25,041 nt of DNA, from the NCBI GenBank assembly GCA_022827165.1, contig JAJDTN010000317.1, positions 1 to 25,041 on the forward strand. Reading direction: 5' to 3'. Positions 15,343 to 23,431 of this stretch are shown one piece after another. The notes beneath the pieces were generated by a model. It had not been told where the DNA came from. It saw nothing but the letters and a program-made list of their open reading frames with translations, and did not search any database. Source of the stretch: Candidatus Latescibacterota bacterium. GTDB taxonomy: Bacteria > Latescibacterota > UBA2968 > UBA8231. The position numbers and the translations under genes are program-made. Every line of letters begins with the position of its first letter. Within the stretch, counting starts at the first letter, position 1.

Positions 15343-16259
15343 GCCGGGCGATGGCCGCCGCCCTCGTCCTGTGCCTGGCGGCGCCGGCGGCGGCCAAGGA
15401 GGGCTACAACGTCTGGGCCAAGGAGCGCATCCGCTACCAGAAGGAGCGGGTGCAGAAGGACCCGTACAACCCCGAGCTGCGGGTGCTGCTGGCCAACGCC
15501 TACTTCGAGGACCAGGGCTACGCCATGGCCGCCCGCCAGCTGGAGGAGGCCCTGGCGCTGGAGCCGGGCTACGCCGAGGCGCACTGCAATCTCGGCGTCG
15601 TGCGCCACGCCCAGTCGCGCATCGCCGAGGCGGAGGAGCACTACCGGCGGGCCCTGGAGCAGGACTCCACCATGGTCGAGGCCCTGGCCGGACTCGGCAC
15701 GCTGTTGTGCGCCACCGGCGAGCAGGGCGAGGGGATCGGCTACCTGGAGCGCACCCTGCGCCTCGACCCCGAGCGCGACGACGCCCGCTACAACCTCGGC
15801 GTCGCCTACCACCGGGTGCAGGACTACCGGCGCTCCATCTCCCATCTCGAGATCCTCGTGGAGAGGCGGGCCGACCACCCCGGCGCCCGCCGGGCCCTGT
15901 CGCAGTCGTACTTCGCCCGCGGCCTGACCCTGCTGGAGGCCGGCCACCCGCGCCAGGCCATCGCCTTCTTCCGCCGCTCCTTCGCCCTGCGCGAGCACGC
16001 CGACGTGATCTACGCCGAGGGCGTCGCCCACCTGCGCCTGGAGGACCTGGCCGCCGCCCGCAAGGCCTTCGCCGCCGCCGTGGGCCTCGACTCCCTGCAC
16101 GTGCCGGCGATCCACAACCTGGCGTACGTCCTCGACCGCAGCGGCCGGCCCGAGGAGGCCGAGCGCTGGTACCAGCTCGAGGCCCGGCTCACCCCCCGAC
16201 TCCACCGCATCGAGGCGGCGCGCAACGCCGAGTACGACGACAGCTACCTCTTCGAGTAG
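15339..16259 (+). CDS. Secreted tetratricopeptide-repeat protein
   Basis: A 306-residue exported protein. Residues 1-19 form a signal peptide ending APAAA. From about residue 44 there are six or seven TPR units of 34 residues, for example YAEAHCNLGVVRHAQSRIAE, ARYNLGVAYHRVQDYRRSIS and VPAIHNLAYVLDRSGRPEEA, which build a helical scaffold for protein binding. The C-terminus ends acidic and aromatic (DDSYLFE). Start and upstream stop overlap in ATGA. The pairing with a lipoprotein carrying NHL-like repeats suggests a periplasmic or outer-membrane complex, but no function can be assigned. Confidence 0.82.
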   Translation: MSRAMAAALVLCLAAPAAAKEGYNVWAKERIRYQKERVQKDPYNPELRVLLANAYFEDQGYAMAARQLEEALALEPGYAEAHCNLGVVRHAQSRIAEAEEHYRRALEQDSTMVEALAGLGTLLCATGEQGEGIGYLERTLRLDPERDDARYNLGVAYHRVQDYRRSISHLEILVERRADHPGARRALSQSYFARGLTLLEAGHPRQAIAFFRRSFALREHADVIYAEGVAHLRLEDLAAARKAFAAAVGLDSLHVPAIHNLAYVLDRSGRPEEAERWYQLEARLTPRLHRIEAARNAEYDDSYLFE

Positions 16260-16261
16260 CG

Positions 16262-16290
16262 TTGACTCCGAAGGCCCGGCTCCATACTTT
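16262..16290 (+). promoter_or_regulatory. Sigma70-like promoter upstream of infA
   Basis: TTGACT (16262-16267, 5 of 6) begins two bases after the TPR stop codon, followed by a 17-base spacer and TACTTT (16285-16290, 3 of 6). Transcription would begin near 16297, giving a leader of about 140 bases before infA. Confidence 0.45.
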
Positions 16291-16362
16291 GGGTTGCTGC
16301 CTGAAAAACCCATGGCCGGGGACGCGCATGGATCTCTGACTGGCAATCGAAGCTGGCGGTTT

Positions 16363-16413
16363 CGGCGAGTGCTGCTCCGGTGACCGGAGATCCTGTCGGC
16401 GCTCGCCGTTTTT
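16363..16413 (+). terminator. Two-storey hairpin with U-tract in the infA leader (terminator or attenuator)
   Basis: CGGCGAGTGC (16363-16372) pairs with GCGCTCGCCG (16399-16408) with one G-U pair; inside it CTCCGG-TGA-CCGGAG (16375-16389) forms a second perfect hairpin. Five T follow (16409-16413). It is 24 bases before the infA start, so it either ends a short transcript from the promoter at 16262 or attenuates infA-lysS. Confidence 0.65.
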
Positions 16414-16437
16414 CGTTCTGAACGCGAAAGAGAGCGT

Positions 16438-16656
16438 ATGCCCAAGGAAGAGGCGATCGAGGTCCAGGCGGTGGTCCAGGAGGCCCTGCCCAACGGCTTC
16501 TTCAAGGTGGAGATGGAGAACGGTCACGAGATCCTGGCCCACATCTCGGGCAAGATGCGGAAGTACTACATCCGCGTGCTGCCCGGAGACCAGGTCACCG
16601 TGGCCCTGTCCCCATACGACCTGAGCCGGGGCCGCATCACCTTCCGCAACCGCTAG
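16438..16656 (+). CDS. infA: Translation initiation factor IF-1
   Basis: A 72-residue OB-fold protein that binds the ribosomal A site during initiation. Almost every family-conserved segment is present: [18 protein letters not shown], the [20 protein letters not shown] core, and [20 protein letters not shown]. Length is standard. AAAGAGAG upstream serves as ribosome site. Only 12 bases separate it from lysS, so the two are likely cotranscribed; infA more often lies in the ribosomal protein clusters or alone. Confidence 0.97.
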   Translation: MPKEEAIEVQAVVQEALPNGFFKVEMENGHEILAHISGKMRKYYIRVLPGDQVTVALSPYDLSRGRITFRNR

Positions 16657-16668
16657 CGGCGCCGGCCC

Positions 16669-18231
16669 ATGGCGCCGAGAGCCTGGCCCTTCGCCGAGGC
16701 CGAGCGCATCCTCGAGCGCCGGCCGCCGGAGGGCGGGCGCCCCATCCTGTTCCAGACCGGGTACGGCCCCAGCGGCCTGCCCCACATCGGCACCTTCGCC
16801 GAGGTGGCGCGCACCAGCTTCGTGCGCCGCGCCTTCGAGCACCTCACCGGCCGGCCCACGCGCCTGCAGGCGTTCTCCGACGACATGGACGGCCTGCGCA
16901 AGGTGCCGCAGAACGTCCCCAACGGCGAGATCCTGGCCGCCCACCTGGGCCAGCCCCTGAGCGCCGTTCCCGACCCCTTCGGCCGCTGCGCCAGCTTCGC
17001 CGATCACAACAACGGCCGACTGCGGCGGTTCCTCGACGAGTACGGCTTCGACTACGAGTTCAAGAGCGCCGCCCGGGCCTACGGCGACGGCGAGTTCGAC
17101 GAGGGCTTGGCCATCCTGCTGGAGAAGGTCGACGAGGTCCTTGAGGTCATCCTGCCGACCCTGGGGCCGGAGCGCCGCAAGGGCTGGTCCCCCTTCCTCC
17201 CCATCTGCCCGGCCTGCGGCTCGGTCAACGCCACCCGGGTCACCGACTACCACCCGGAGCGGCGCGCCGTCTCCTTCGTCTGCGACGGCGACGAGCCCGC
17301 CGCCCGCGGCTGCGGCGAGAGCGGCGAGACCTCCGTCCTGGGAGGAAAAGCGAAGGTGGGCTGGAAGGTCGACTGGGCCCTGCGCTGGTTCACGTATCAG
17401 GTCGACTACGAGATGTACGGCAAGGACCTGATCGACTCGGTGAAGGTCTCCAGCCGCATCGTGCGCATCATGGGCCGGCAGCCGCCGGCGGGGATGACCT
17501 TCGAGCTGTGGCTCGACGAGGAGGGGCGGCGGATCTCGAAGTCGGCGGGGCGTCCGGGGATGACGGTGGAGCACTGGCTCGACTTCGCCCCCATCGAGTC
17601 GCTGCTCTACCACATCTACCAGAACCCCGGGCGGGCCAAGCGCCTGGTCTGGGAGATCGTGCCCCGGTGCGTGGACGACTACCTGGAGGGGCTGCGCCGG
17701 TGGCCGGGGCTGGACGAGGAGGGGCGCCTGGCCCACGCCCTGTGGCACATCTTCGACCGCGGCCGGGGCGTGCCGGAGTACGCCGGCAACGTCAGCTACA
17801 CCGTCGTCCTCAACCTGATCTCGGCCCTAGGCAGCGACGACGAGGAGCTGCTGAAGGAGTTCCTGCAGCGCTACGATCCGCAGGTCTCGGCCAGTCCCGA
17901 TGTCCTCGACGCTCTCGTGCGCAAGGGCCTGGCGTACTACCGGGAGCAGGTCCTGCCCGGCAAGCGCTACCGCCGCCCCGACGACGACGAGCGCGCCCTG
18001 CTGTGGCGGGTCCGCGACCGCCTGGCCGCCTTCGGCAACGGCGACGAGCAGGCGCTGCAGGCGATCCCCTTCGACGTGGCCCGCGAGGCCGGCCGCGAGC
18101 CGAAGGAGCTGTTCCGCTGCTTCTACGAGGTCGTCCTCGGCCAGGAGCGGGGGCCGCGGTTCGGCACCTTCGTGGCGCTCCTCGGCAAGGAGCGGGTCCT
18201 GCGGATCCTCGAGGAGAAGACGGCCGCCTGA
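16669..18231 (+). CDS. lysS: Lysyl-tRNA synthetase, class I
   Basis: A 520-residue aminoacyl-tRNA synthetase charging tRNA-Lys. It is of class I, the type common in archaea and found in spirochaetes, alphaproteobacteria and some other bacteria, unlike the class II enzyme of most bacteria. The HIGH motif is in GPSGLPHIGT (residues 33-42), the KMSKS equivalent is RISKSAG (288-294), and a zinc-knuckle-like set of cysteines occurs (CPAC at 180-183, Cys205, Cys215). Other conserved segments are FSDDMDGLRKVP and GWKVDWALRWF. The start follows infA by 12 bases; the stop is 7 bases from the convergent yhbY stop. Confidence 0.96.
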   Translation: MAPRAWPFAEAERILERRPPEGGRPILFQTGYGPSGLPHIGTFAEVARTSFVRRAFEHLTGRPTRLQAFSDDMDGLRKVPQNVPNGEILAAHLGQPLSAVPDPFGRCASFADHNNGRLRRFLDEYGFDYEFKSAARAYGDGEFDEGLAILLEKVDEVLEVILPTLGPERRKGWSPFLPICPACGSVNATRVTDYHPERRAVSFVCDGDEPAARGCGESGETSVLGGKAKVGWKVDWALRWFTYQVDYEMYGKDLIDSVKVSSRIVRIMGRQPPAGMTFELWLDEEGRRISKSAGRPGMTVEHWLDFAPIESLLYHIYQNPGRAKRLVWEIVPRCVDDYLEGLRRWPGLDEEGRLAHALWHIFDRGRGVPEYAGNVSYTVVLNLISALGSDDEELLKEFLQRYDPQVSASPDVLDALVRKGLAYYREQVLPGKRYRRPDDDERALLWRVRDRLAAFGNGDEQALQAIPFDVAREAGREPKELFRCFYEVVLGQERGPRFGTFVALLGKERVLRILEEKTAA

Positions 18232-18238
18232 GGGCGGT

Positions 18239-18538
18239 TCAGGGAAGCTGGATCTTCGGGCCCTCGCCGTCGGGCCGGTAGAGCAGCACCGTGCGCCCCA
18301 GGACCTGCACCAGGTGAGCCTCCGCGGCCTCGGCCAGCAGGCGCCCCGCCTCCCCGCGGTCGAGCTCGCACGATCTCTCCAGACGCGCCTTCACCAGCTC
18401 CGAGGTGTGGAACGCCTCCTCCAGCGAGCGCAGCACCGGCTCGCTGAGCCCGGCGCGCCCCACCGACACCTTGGGCCGCAGCCCGTGGCCGAGGGAGCGC
18501 AGGCGGCGCACCTGGGCGGGGGTCGGTTCCGCCGTCAT
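18239..18538 (-). CDS. yhbY: YhbY family RNA-binding protein
   Basis: A 99-residue CRS1-YhbY (CRM) domain protein that associates with pre-50S ribosomal subunits. The pattern LRSLGHGLRPKVSVGRAGLS, then VLRSLEEAFHTSELVKARL, follows the E. coli YhbY layout, including the basic loop with GRAG. The start ATG overlaps the fxsA stop by ATGA, so the pair is translationally coupled. Confidence 0.9.
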   Translation of the reverse strand: MTAEPTPAQVRRLRSLGHGLRPKVSVGRAGLSEPVLRSLEEAFHTSELVKARLERSCELDRGEAGRLLAEAAEAHLVQVLGRTVLLYRPDGEGPKIQLP

Positions 18539-18933
18539 TCCACCGTGTAGGTCCCGCGCACCTCGCCGGGGCGCAGGCGCCGGCTCACCTGCCGCTCCAG
18601 GAACCGCTTGAGGAGGCGGCGGGTGCCGGGGATCAGGGCGCCGAAGCCGACGGCGTCGGTGAGCAGCCCCGGCGTCAGCAGCAGCAGTCCGCCCCCGAGG
18701 ATCAGGACCCCGTCGAAGATCTCGTCGCCGGGAAAGGCGCCGGCGCCGACGGCCGCCTGCAGGCGGCGCAAGGCGCGCAGGCCCTGGGCCCGCGCCAGGA
18801 AGGCGCCGGCCGCGCCGGTGGCCAGGACCAGCGCCACCGTGGGGGTCACGCCGATGCGCGAGCCGACCTGCACGAGCAGGGCCAGCTCGATCACGGGCAG
18901 GAGGGCGAAGAGGAGGAACAGGCGGAAGAGCAT
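18535..18933 (-). CDS. fxsA: FxsA family membrane protein
   Basis: A 132-residue inner-membrane protein. Three or four hydrophobic segments are visible: LFLLFALLPVIELALLVQVG (residues ~3-24), VTPTVALVLATGAAGAFLA (~29-48), and ILGGGLLLLTPGLLTDAVG (~77-96), the last carrying the FxsA hallmark PG.lTD..G. A basic C-terminal tail follows. E. coli FxsA alleviates exclusion of phage T7 by the F plasmid when overexpressed; its normal role is unknown. It precedes yhbY with an ATGA overlap. Confidence 0.9.
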   Translation of the reverse strand: MLFRLFLLFALLPVIELALLVQVGSRIGVTPTVALVLATGAAGAFLARAQGLRALRRLQAAVGAGAFPGDEIFDGVLILGGGLLLLTPGLLTDAVGFGALIPGTRRLLKRFLERQVSRRLRPGEVRGTYTVE

Positions 18934-18941
18934 GGTGCGCC

Positions 18942-18970
18942 AATATACCGGGGAGGGTGAACGGGGTCGA
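18942..18970 (-). promoter_or_regulatory. Promoter of fxsA-yhbY, inside the 5' end of comEC
   Basis: On the reverse strand TCGACC (18970-18965), a 17-base spacer and TATATT (18947-18942, 5 of 6). The -10 ends only 8 bases before the fxsA ATG, so the mRNA would be leaderless or nearly so, consistent with the absence of a clear ribosome site. Confidence 0.4.
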
Positions 18971-21440
18971 GGCGGCGGGGCACGCTGCTTGCGGCCGACT
19001 CGCCGTGCCCGGATTCCGCGCCAAGAGACGCCCGGCCCTGTGGACCGCCGCCGCCCTCGGCGCCGGGATCCTGGCCGCCGACCAGCTGGCGCCGCCCCTC
19101 TCCCTGTGGCAGTGGGGGGCCGCCGTGGCGGGAACCCTGGGCCTGGCGGGGTGCCTGACGGGGCGGGCGCCCCTCCCTGCCTCGATCTGCCTGCTGGCGC
19201 TGGCCGCCTGCGCGGGAGGGTTCCGCTACCACCAGCACACACGGCTGTGGCCGCCGCACCACGTGACGCGCTCGGAAGCCCTGGGAGAGCGCGGCGTCCT
19301 GGTGGGCCGGCTGGTGGGCGAAGCGGAGGAGAGCGAGGCCGAGGGGGAACGCCGGACGCGGCTCGTCCTCGAGGCCGAGGGCTGGGACCCCGCGGAGGGC
19401 GACCCCCTCCATCTGGCGGGACGGGTGTGGGTGACCCTGCGCGGCTTCCGGCTGCCGGCCGGCGCCGGTGACCGCATCTGGCTGAAGACGCGCCTGAGGC
19501 GCCCCCAGCCGGCGCGCAACCCCGGCGCCTTCGACTTCCGCCGCTACCTCCACCTGCAGGGGGTGCACGCCACCGCCTCGGCGTACCGGCGCGACCAGCT
19601 GCTGCGCGTCGAGGCCCGGCCCGCGGTCTGGTGGCGCGAGCACCTCGTCCTGCCCCTGCGGCGGGAGCTGCGCCGCGCCCTGGAGGCGAACCTCTCCGGA
19701 CCCCCGGCCGGCCTGCTGCGGGGCATGCTGCTGGGGGAGAAGCACCGCATCCCCGCCGAGGTGGCGGACCGCTTCCGGCACACGGGGCTGGCCCACGCCC
19801 TCGTCATCAGCGGCCTCCACGTCGGTCTCGTGGCCCTGTTCTTCTACACCCTCTTCCGGGTGGCCCGGGCGCCCCCGTGGGCCGCCTGCCTGGCCACGAC
19901 CGCCGTCCTCCTCCTCTACGCCCTCCTCACCGACCTGCAGGCGCCGGTGGTGCGCGCCTCGATCATGGCCGGCGTGGTGCTGGTGGGCCGCGCCATCGGC
20001 CGCCGGGGGGAGGTCTACAACTCCCTCGGCCTGGCGGCGATCGTCATCCTCTGCCTGTGGCCGGCGAGTCTCCTCACCCTCTCCTTCCAGCTCTCCTTCG
20101 GGGCCACCCTCGCCATCGTCGCCCTCCACGGCCTGCTCATGTCGCTGTGGCCCCCGGCCTGGCGCGACGAGGACCGGGCCCTGGGCAAGTGGGTGCTGTC
20201 GCCCCTGTGCGTCACCGTGGCGGCGCAGCTCGGCACGGGACCGCTCATCGCCTGGCACTTCCAGCAGGTCGCGCCGGTGTCGCTGGCGGCCAACCTGGTC
20301 GTCGTGCCGCTCCTCGGGGCGGCTGTCTCCCTCGGCCTGATGGCGGCCCTCACCGGTCCCTGGTGGCCCCTGGCCAGGACCGTGTTCAACGGCGCCAACT
20401 ACCTCGCCCTGAAGGGCCTGATGGGCGCCGTGGAGGTCTTCGCCGGCCTCCCCTTCGCCTCGCTGACGACGCCGAAACCCTCGGCCCTCACCCTGGTCCT
20501 GGCGGCATGGACCGCGGGGCTCCTCGCCTGGGGCCTGCGCCGCCCCCGGGGACGGGTGCTGCTGCTGCTGACCCTGCTGGCCTGGGGCAATCTCGAGGTC
20601 TGGCCGCGGGTCCTGCGGGACCGGGACCTGGAGATCGTCTTCCTCGACGTGGGCCAGGGGGACGCCGCCTTCCTGCGCTTCCCCAACGGCCGCACCATGG
20701 TCATCGACGGCGGCCTCCGCAGCCGGCGCTCGGACTTCGGGGAGCGCGTCGTCATCCCCTTCCTCGAGCACCGGGGCGTGGGCCGCGTCGACGTGGTCGT
20801 CGCCTCCCATCCGCACTCCGACCACATCGGCGGCCTGGTGCACCTGCTGGAGCAAGTCGAGGTGGGCCACTTCATCGACAGCGGCCAGGCCTACGCCTCG
20901 TGGACGGCGCGGCGGCTGCGCCGGCTCATCCAGCAGAAGGGCATCGCCTATCACCGCGTCGCCGCCGGGGACAGCCTCGTCGGGCTCGGGGGCGTGGGCG
21001 CCGTGGTCCTGCACCCGAGGGAGGGCTTCGTCGGCGCCGGGGGCCGCTCTCCCCACGGCCTGAACGACGGCTCGGTGGTGGTCCGCTTCGACTACGGGGA
21101 GACGCGCGTGCTCTTCACCGGCGACATCGAGGAGGCGTCGGAGCCGGCCCTGCTGGGGTGGGGTGAGGGGCTGAGGAGCGGGATCCTGAAGGTGGCCCAC
21201 CACGGCTCGCGCACCTCGTCGGGGCCGGCCTTCGTCGACGCCGTGAGCCCGTCGGTCTGCGTCGTCCCCGTGGGCGCCTTCAACAGGTTCGGCCACCCGG
21301 CGCCGGAGGTGATGGCGCGGTTCCGCGAGGCCGGGGCGCGGGTCTACCGGACGGACGAGTGCGGGGCCGTGGTGGTGCGGGTCCCGCAGGAGGGTGGGGT
21401 CTCGGCGAGGGCGATGGTGCGTGAGGATTGCGCGCCGTGA
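18957..21440 (+). CDS. comEC: DNA internalisation-related competence protein ComEC/Rec2
   Basis: An 827-residue polytopic membrane protein forming the channel for transforming DNA across the inner membrane. The N-terminal hydrophobic part with a DUF4131-like soluble region (residues ~1-225) is followed by the Competence domain with the hallmark HALVISGLHVG near 279-289 and several membrane helices, then a metallo-beta-lactamase-like domain from ~560: FLDVGQGDA, metal-binding HPHSDH at 618-623, an FTGDIE segment, and AHHGS with His748-His749. All three domains are intact, so natural transformation is plausible if pilus genes exist elsewhere. The GTG at 18957 is used, with GGGGAGG unusually close; a GTG at 19005 is the alternative. 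Confidence 0.92.
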   Translation: MNGVEAAGHAACGRLAVPGFRAKRRPALWTAAALGAGILAADQLAPPLSLWQWGAAVAGTLGLAGCLTGRAPLPASICLLALAACAGGFRYHQHTRLWPPHHVTRSEALGERGVLVGRLVGEAEESEAEGERRTRLVLEAEGWDPAEGDPLHLAGRVWVTLRGFRLPAGAGDRIWLKTRLRRPQPARNPGAFDFRRYLHLQGVHATASAYRRDQLLRVEARPAVWWREHLVLPLRRELRRALEANLSGPPAGLLRGMLLGEKHRIPAEVADRFRHTGLAHALVISGLHVGLVALFFYTLFRVARAPPWAACLATTAVLLLYALLTDLQAPVVRASIMAGVVLVGRAIGRRGEVYNSLGLAAIVILCLWPASLLTLSFQLSFGATLAIVALHGLLMSLWPPAWRDEDRALGKWVLSPLCVTVAAQLGTGPLIAWHFQQVAPVSLAANLVVVPLLGAAVSLGLMAALTGPWWPLARTVFNGANYLALKGLMGAVEVFAGLPFASLTTPKPSALTLVLAAWTAGLLAWGLRRPRGRVLLLLTLLAWGNLEVWPRVLRDRDLEIVFLDVGQGDAAFLRFPNGRTMVIDGGLRSRRSDFGERVVIPFLEHRGVGRVDVVVASHPHSDHIGGLVHLLEQVEVGHFIDSGQAYASWTARRLRRLIQQKGIAYHRVAAGDSLVGLGGVGAVVLHPREGFVGAGGRSPHGLNDGSVVVRFDYGETRVLFTGDIEEASEPALLGWGEGLRSGILKVAHHGSRTSSGPAFVDAVSPSVCVVPVGAFNRFGHPAPEVMARFREAGARVYRTDECGAVVVRVPQEGGVSARAMVREDCAP

Positions 21441-21492
21441 GTCCGGCGCGGGTCCGGTGCCGGGCGCGAGGACCGGGCCGGCGCTCTGCCGG

Positions 21493-22434
21493 CTACCTGA
21501 AGCTGGCCTTGATGCGCGCCCAGGAGGACGGTGCCACGGCGGAGTCGTCGTTGTAGCGGGAGGGATCTTCTCCGACGCCGAGGAGCAAGCCGTCAACGAA
21601 GAAATCGGCGCTGACCAAGGATTCCTCCCTACCGGTCAGCCACATGAGCAACGCGGTCCCACTCCCATCCCTGAACTCCGTATCGTCGTTGTCCGTCGTA
21701 CGTATCTCGAACCCGATGGTCTTGCCGGGGTACAGGCGCGAGGCCTCGGAAGCCTCTTCGTCGTCGTAGATGAGGTCATCGAAGGGCGTCACCTTGAACT
21801 CGGTCACCGTCGTCGCCGGGCTTTCGTTGATGACGCCGCCGCCCGCCGCGGCGTACGGCTCCCTGGCCACCCACTCGCTGGCCCCGAGATGGAACAGGGG
21901 CTCGCCGCTGGAGGTCTCGGCGATAACCATCCACTGCTGCGCCTGACGGTTGTCCTCCAGGACTTGCTCGGGCGTGCACTTCTCGCAGTACCTGCCCAGA
22001 GTGTAGCTGTAGAGCCCACCGGAGTGGTCGCCGTCGACGAGGAAGCGCATGCTGGAGTCCCACTGTTGCATGTCCCAGGGTTCGCGCCCGTCGTAGAGGT
22101 TGAAGTAGAGATCGTCGATGCGTTCCATGGCGATCCAGAGGGTACTTGTGCTCTCGTTCCAGGCGAGCCAGATCCGGAAGTCCACTTGTAATGGATCGTA
22201 TACCTGGAGCGGTTGCCATAGTCCCCCCCAGACGAAGTCGACGGCCGTCAGGGATGGCTCGCCCACGACCTCGAGCCAGTCCTCGACGCTGCCGTCGGTC
22301 AGGTCGATGTGTTCCAGGTCTTCGTCGAGCAGCTCGTAAAAGGGGTAGATCTCGTCGCCCACGTGGGCGTGGGCTTGGCTCGCGATGCCCAGGAGCGGGG
22401 CCAGGGTCAGCAGGGAAACGAGGCAGGCACGCAT
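21493..22434 (-). CDS. Secreted array protein, paralogue 1 (CBM9/DOMON-like)
   Basis: A 313-residue exported protein of unknown function. The signal peptide (residues 1-23) ends AHA, so the predicted mature protein starts at His24 (HVGDEIYPF). Shared landmarks are IDLTDGSVEDW at 43-53, FRIWLAWNESTSTLWIAMER with a following D-D pair, FLVDGDHSGG at 131-140, a CEKC pair at 150-153, EPYAAAGGGV, VTEFKVTPFDDLIYDDEEAS, LYPGKTIGFEIRTTDND and the C-terminal PSRYNDDSAV..SSWARIKA. The alternation of beta segments with D-rich loops and the PGK.IGF.I..DND stretch resemble the CBM9/DOMON-like jelly roll of exported sugar- or haem-binding proteins; this is inference. It is the last gene of the array and convergent with comEC. 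Confidence 0.75.
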   Translation of the reverse strand: MRACLVSLLTLAPLLGIASQAHAHVGDEIYPFYELLDEDLEHIDLTDGSVEDWLEVVGEPSLTAVDFVWGGLWQPLQVYDPLQVDFRIWLAWNESTSTLWIAMERIDDLYFNLYDGREPWDMQQWDSSMRFLVDGDHSGGLYSYTLGRYCEKCTPEQVLEDNRQAQQWMVIAETSSGEPLFHLGASEWVAREPYAAAGGGVINESPATTVTEFKVTPFDDLIYDDEEASEASRLYPGKTIGFEIRTTDNDDTEFRDGSGTALLMWLTGREESLVSADFFVDGLLLGVGEDPSRYNDDSAVAPSSWARIKASFR

Positions 22435-22460
22435 GGTGTTCCTCCTTTGCGGCGGGGGGC
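22435..22460 (-). promoter_or_regulatory. Conserved 26-bp intergenic spacer with perfect Shine-Dalgarno
   Basis: Spacers of exactly 26 bases separate the array genes at 22435-22460, 23406-23431 and 24362-24387. All contain AAGGAGG six bases before the ATG (22447-22441, 23418-23412, 24374-24368). The first and third differ at one position. They carry no promoter, so the array is probably one transcript from beyond the right edge. Confidence 0.75.
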
Positions 22461-23405
22461 TTACTCGAGGGCGGCCTTGATCCTGCCCCAGGAGGACGGC
22501 TCCACGGCGGAGACATCGTCGTAGCGGGAGGGGTCTTCCCCGGCGCCGATGAGCAGGCCGTCGACGAGGAGATCGGCCAAGCTGAGGGTGGACACCCTGT
22601 CGGAAAGCCACTGGTAGGCTGGCGCCCCCATTCCGTCGGTGGCGTCGTTGTCTAACGTGCTGATGTTGAAGCCGATGACCTTGCCGGGATACAGCTCCGA
22701 GGCTGCGGAAGCGGCCTCGTCGTCGTAGACGAGGTCGTCGAAGGGGGTCACCTTCAACTCGGTGACCGAGGTGGCGGGAGTCGCGCCGAGGACACCGCCC
22801 CCGGCTGCGGCGTACGGCTCCCTCACGACCCACTCGCCGGCGCCGTCATAGCCCACGTGTTGGCCGTCCGTCGTCTCGGCGATGGCCAGATAGTGCTGGG
22901 CCTGGCGGTTGTTGAGGAGCCTGGTCTCCTCTACCGTGCATCCGTCGCAGCTGCTGCGTCCAAACAGGTAGCGGCCGCCGGAGTGGTCGCCGTCGACCAT
23001 GAAGCTGAAGTAGGAGTCCCAGCGAATCATCTCAGGGCGGAACATCTTGGGCAGCCCCGCCTCGAGAATCTCTCCCGCATAGTTGTTTACGTAGATGTCA
23101 TCGAAGCGTTCCATGGCGACCCAGAGGGTGCCGCTGCGTCGGTGCCAGGCGAGCCAGAAGCGGTAGTCACAGCTTGCTGGATCGTAGCTGGAGTACGGGT
23201 AGTAGAAGTCGGCGGCTGTCAGCGACGGCTCGCCGAGGACGTCGTGCCAGTCCTCGACGCTGCCGTCGGTCAGGTCGATGTGGTCCAGGTCTTCGTCGAG
23301 CAACTCGTAGAAGGGGTAGATCTCGTCGCCGATATGGGCATGAGTGGCGCTGGCGGATCCCAGCAACGGCGCGAGGGTCAGCAGGGAAATGAGGCAGACA
23401 CGCAT
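22461..23405 (-). CDS. Secreted array protein, paralogue 2
   Basis: A 314-residue paralogue with the signal peptide ending THA and mature start His24 (HIGDEIYPF). It is the most divergent of the complete members in the middle third: CDYRFWLAWHRRSGTLW, then an insertion around residues 110-128 (GEILEAGLPKMFRPEM) before the FMVDGDHSGG segment. The cysteine pair is CDGC at 153-156 and there is an extra cysteine at 79. The C-terminus reads DVSAVEPSSWGRIKAALE. Tryptophan- and aspartate-rich composition is as in the others. Function unknown. Confidence 0.75.
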   Translation of the reverse strand: MRVCLISLLTLAPLLGSASATHAHIGDEIYPFYELLDEDLDHIDLTDGSVEDWHDVLGEPSLTAADFYYPYSSYDPASCDYRFWLAWHRRSGTLWVAMERFDDIYVNNYAGEILEAGLPKMFRPEMIRWDSYFSFMVDGDHSGGRYLFGRSSCDGCTVEETRLLNNRQAQHYLAIAETTDGQHVGYDGAGEWVVREPYAAAGGGVLGATPATSVTELKVTPFDDLVYDDEAASAASELYPGKVIGFNISTLDNDATDGMGAPAYQWLSDRVSTLSLADLLVDGLLIGAGEDPSRYDDVSAVEPSSWGRIKAALE

Positions 23406-23431
23406 GGTGCTCCTCCTTTGCGGCGCGGGGC

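Noticed and set aside
16291..16413. Signal recognition particle RNA, 6S RNA or tmRNA in the infA leader
   Set aside because: None of the conserved sequences of these RNAs (for example the SRP apical loop or the tmRNA acceptor/tag region) is visible; the stretch is kept only as an unassigned structured leader.
21441..21492. Bidirectional terminator between comEC and the array
   Set aside because: GGTCC and GGACC can pair around a GC-rich loop, but there is no T-run on either strand and such pairings are frequent by chance at this GC content.
18891..21596. A 901-codon reverse-strand frame opposite comEC
   Set aside because: Composition is that of a GC-rich shadow frame (long runs rich in Q, R, H, G, A) and comEC on the forward strand has all its catalytic and membrane motifs.
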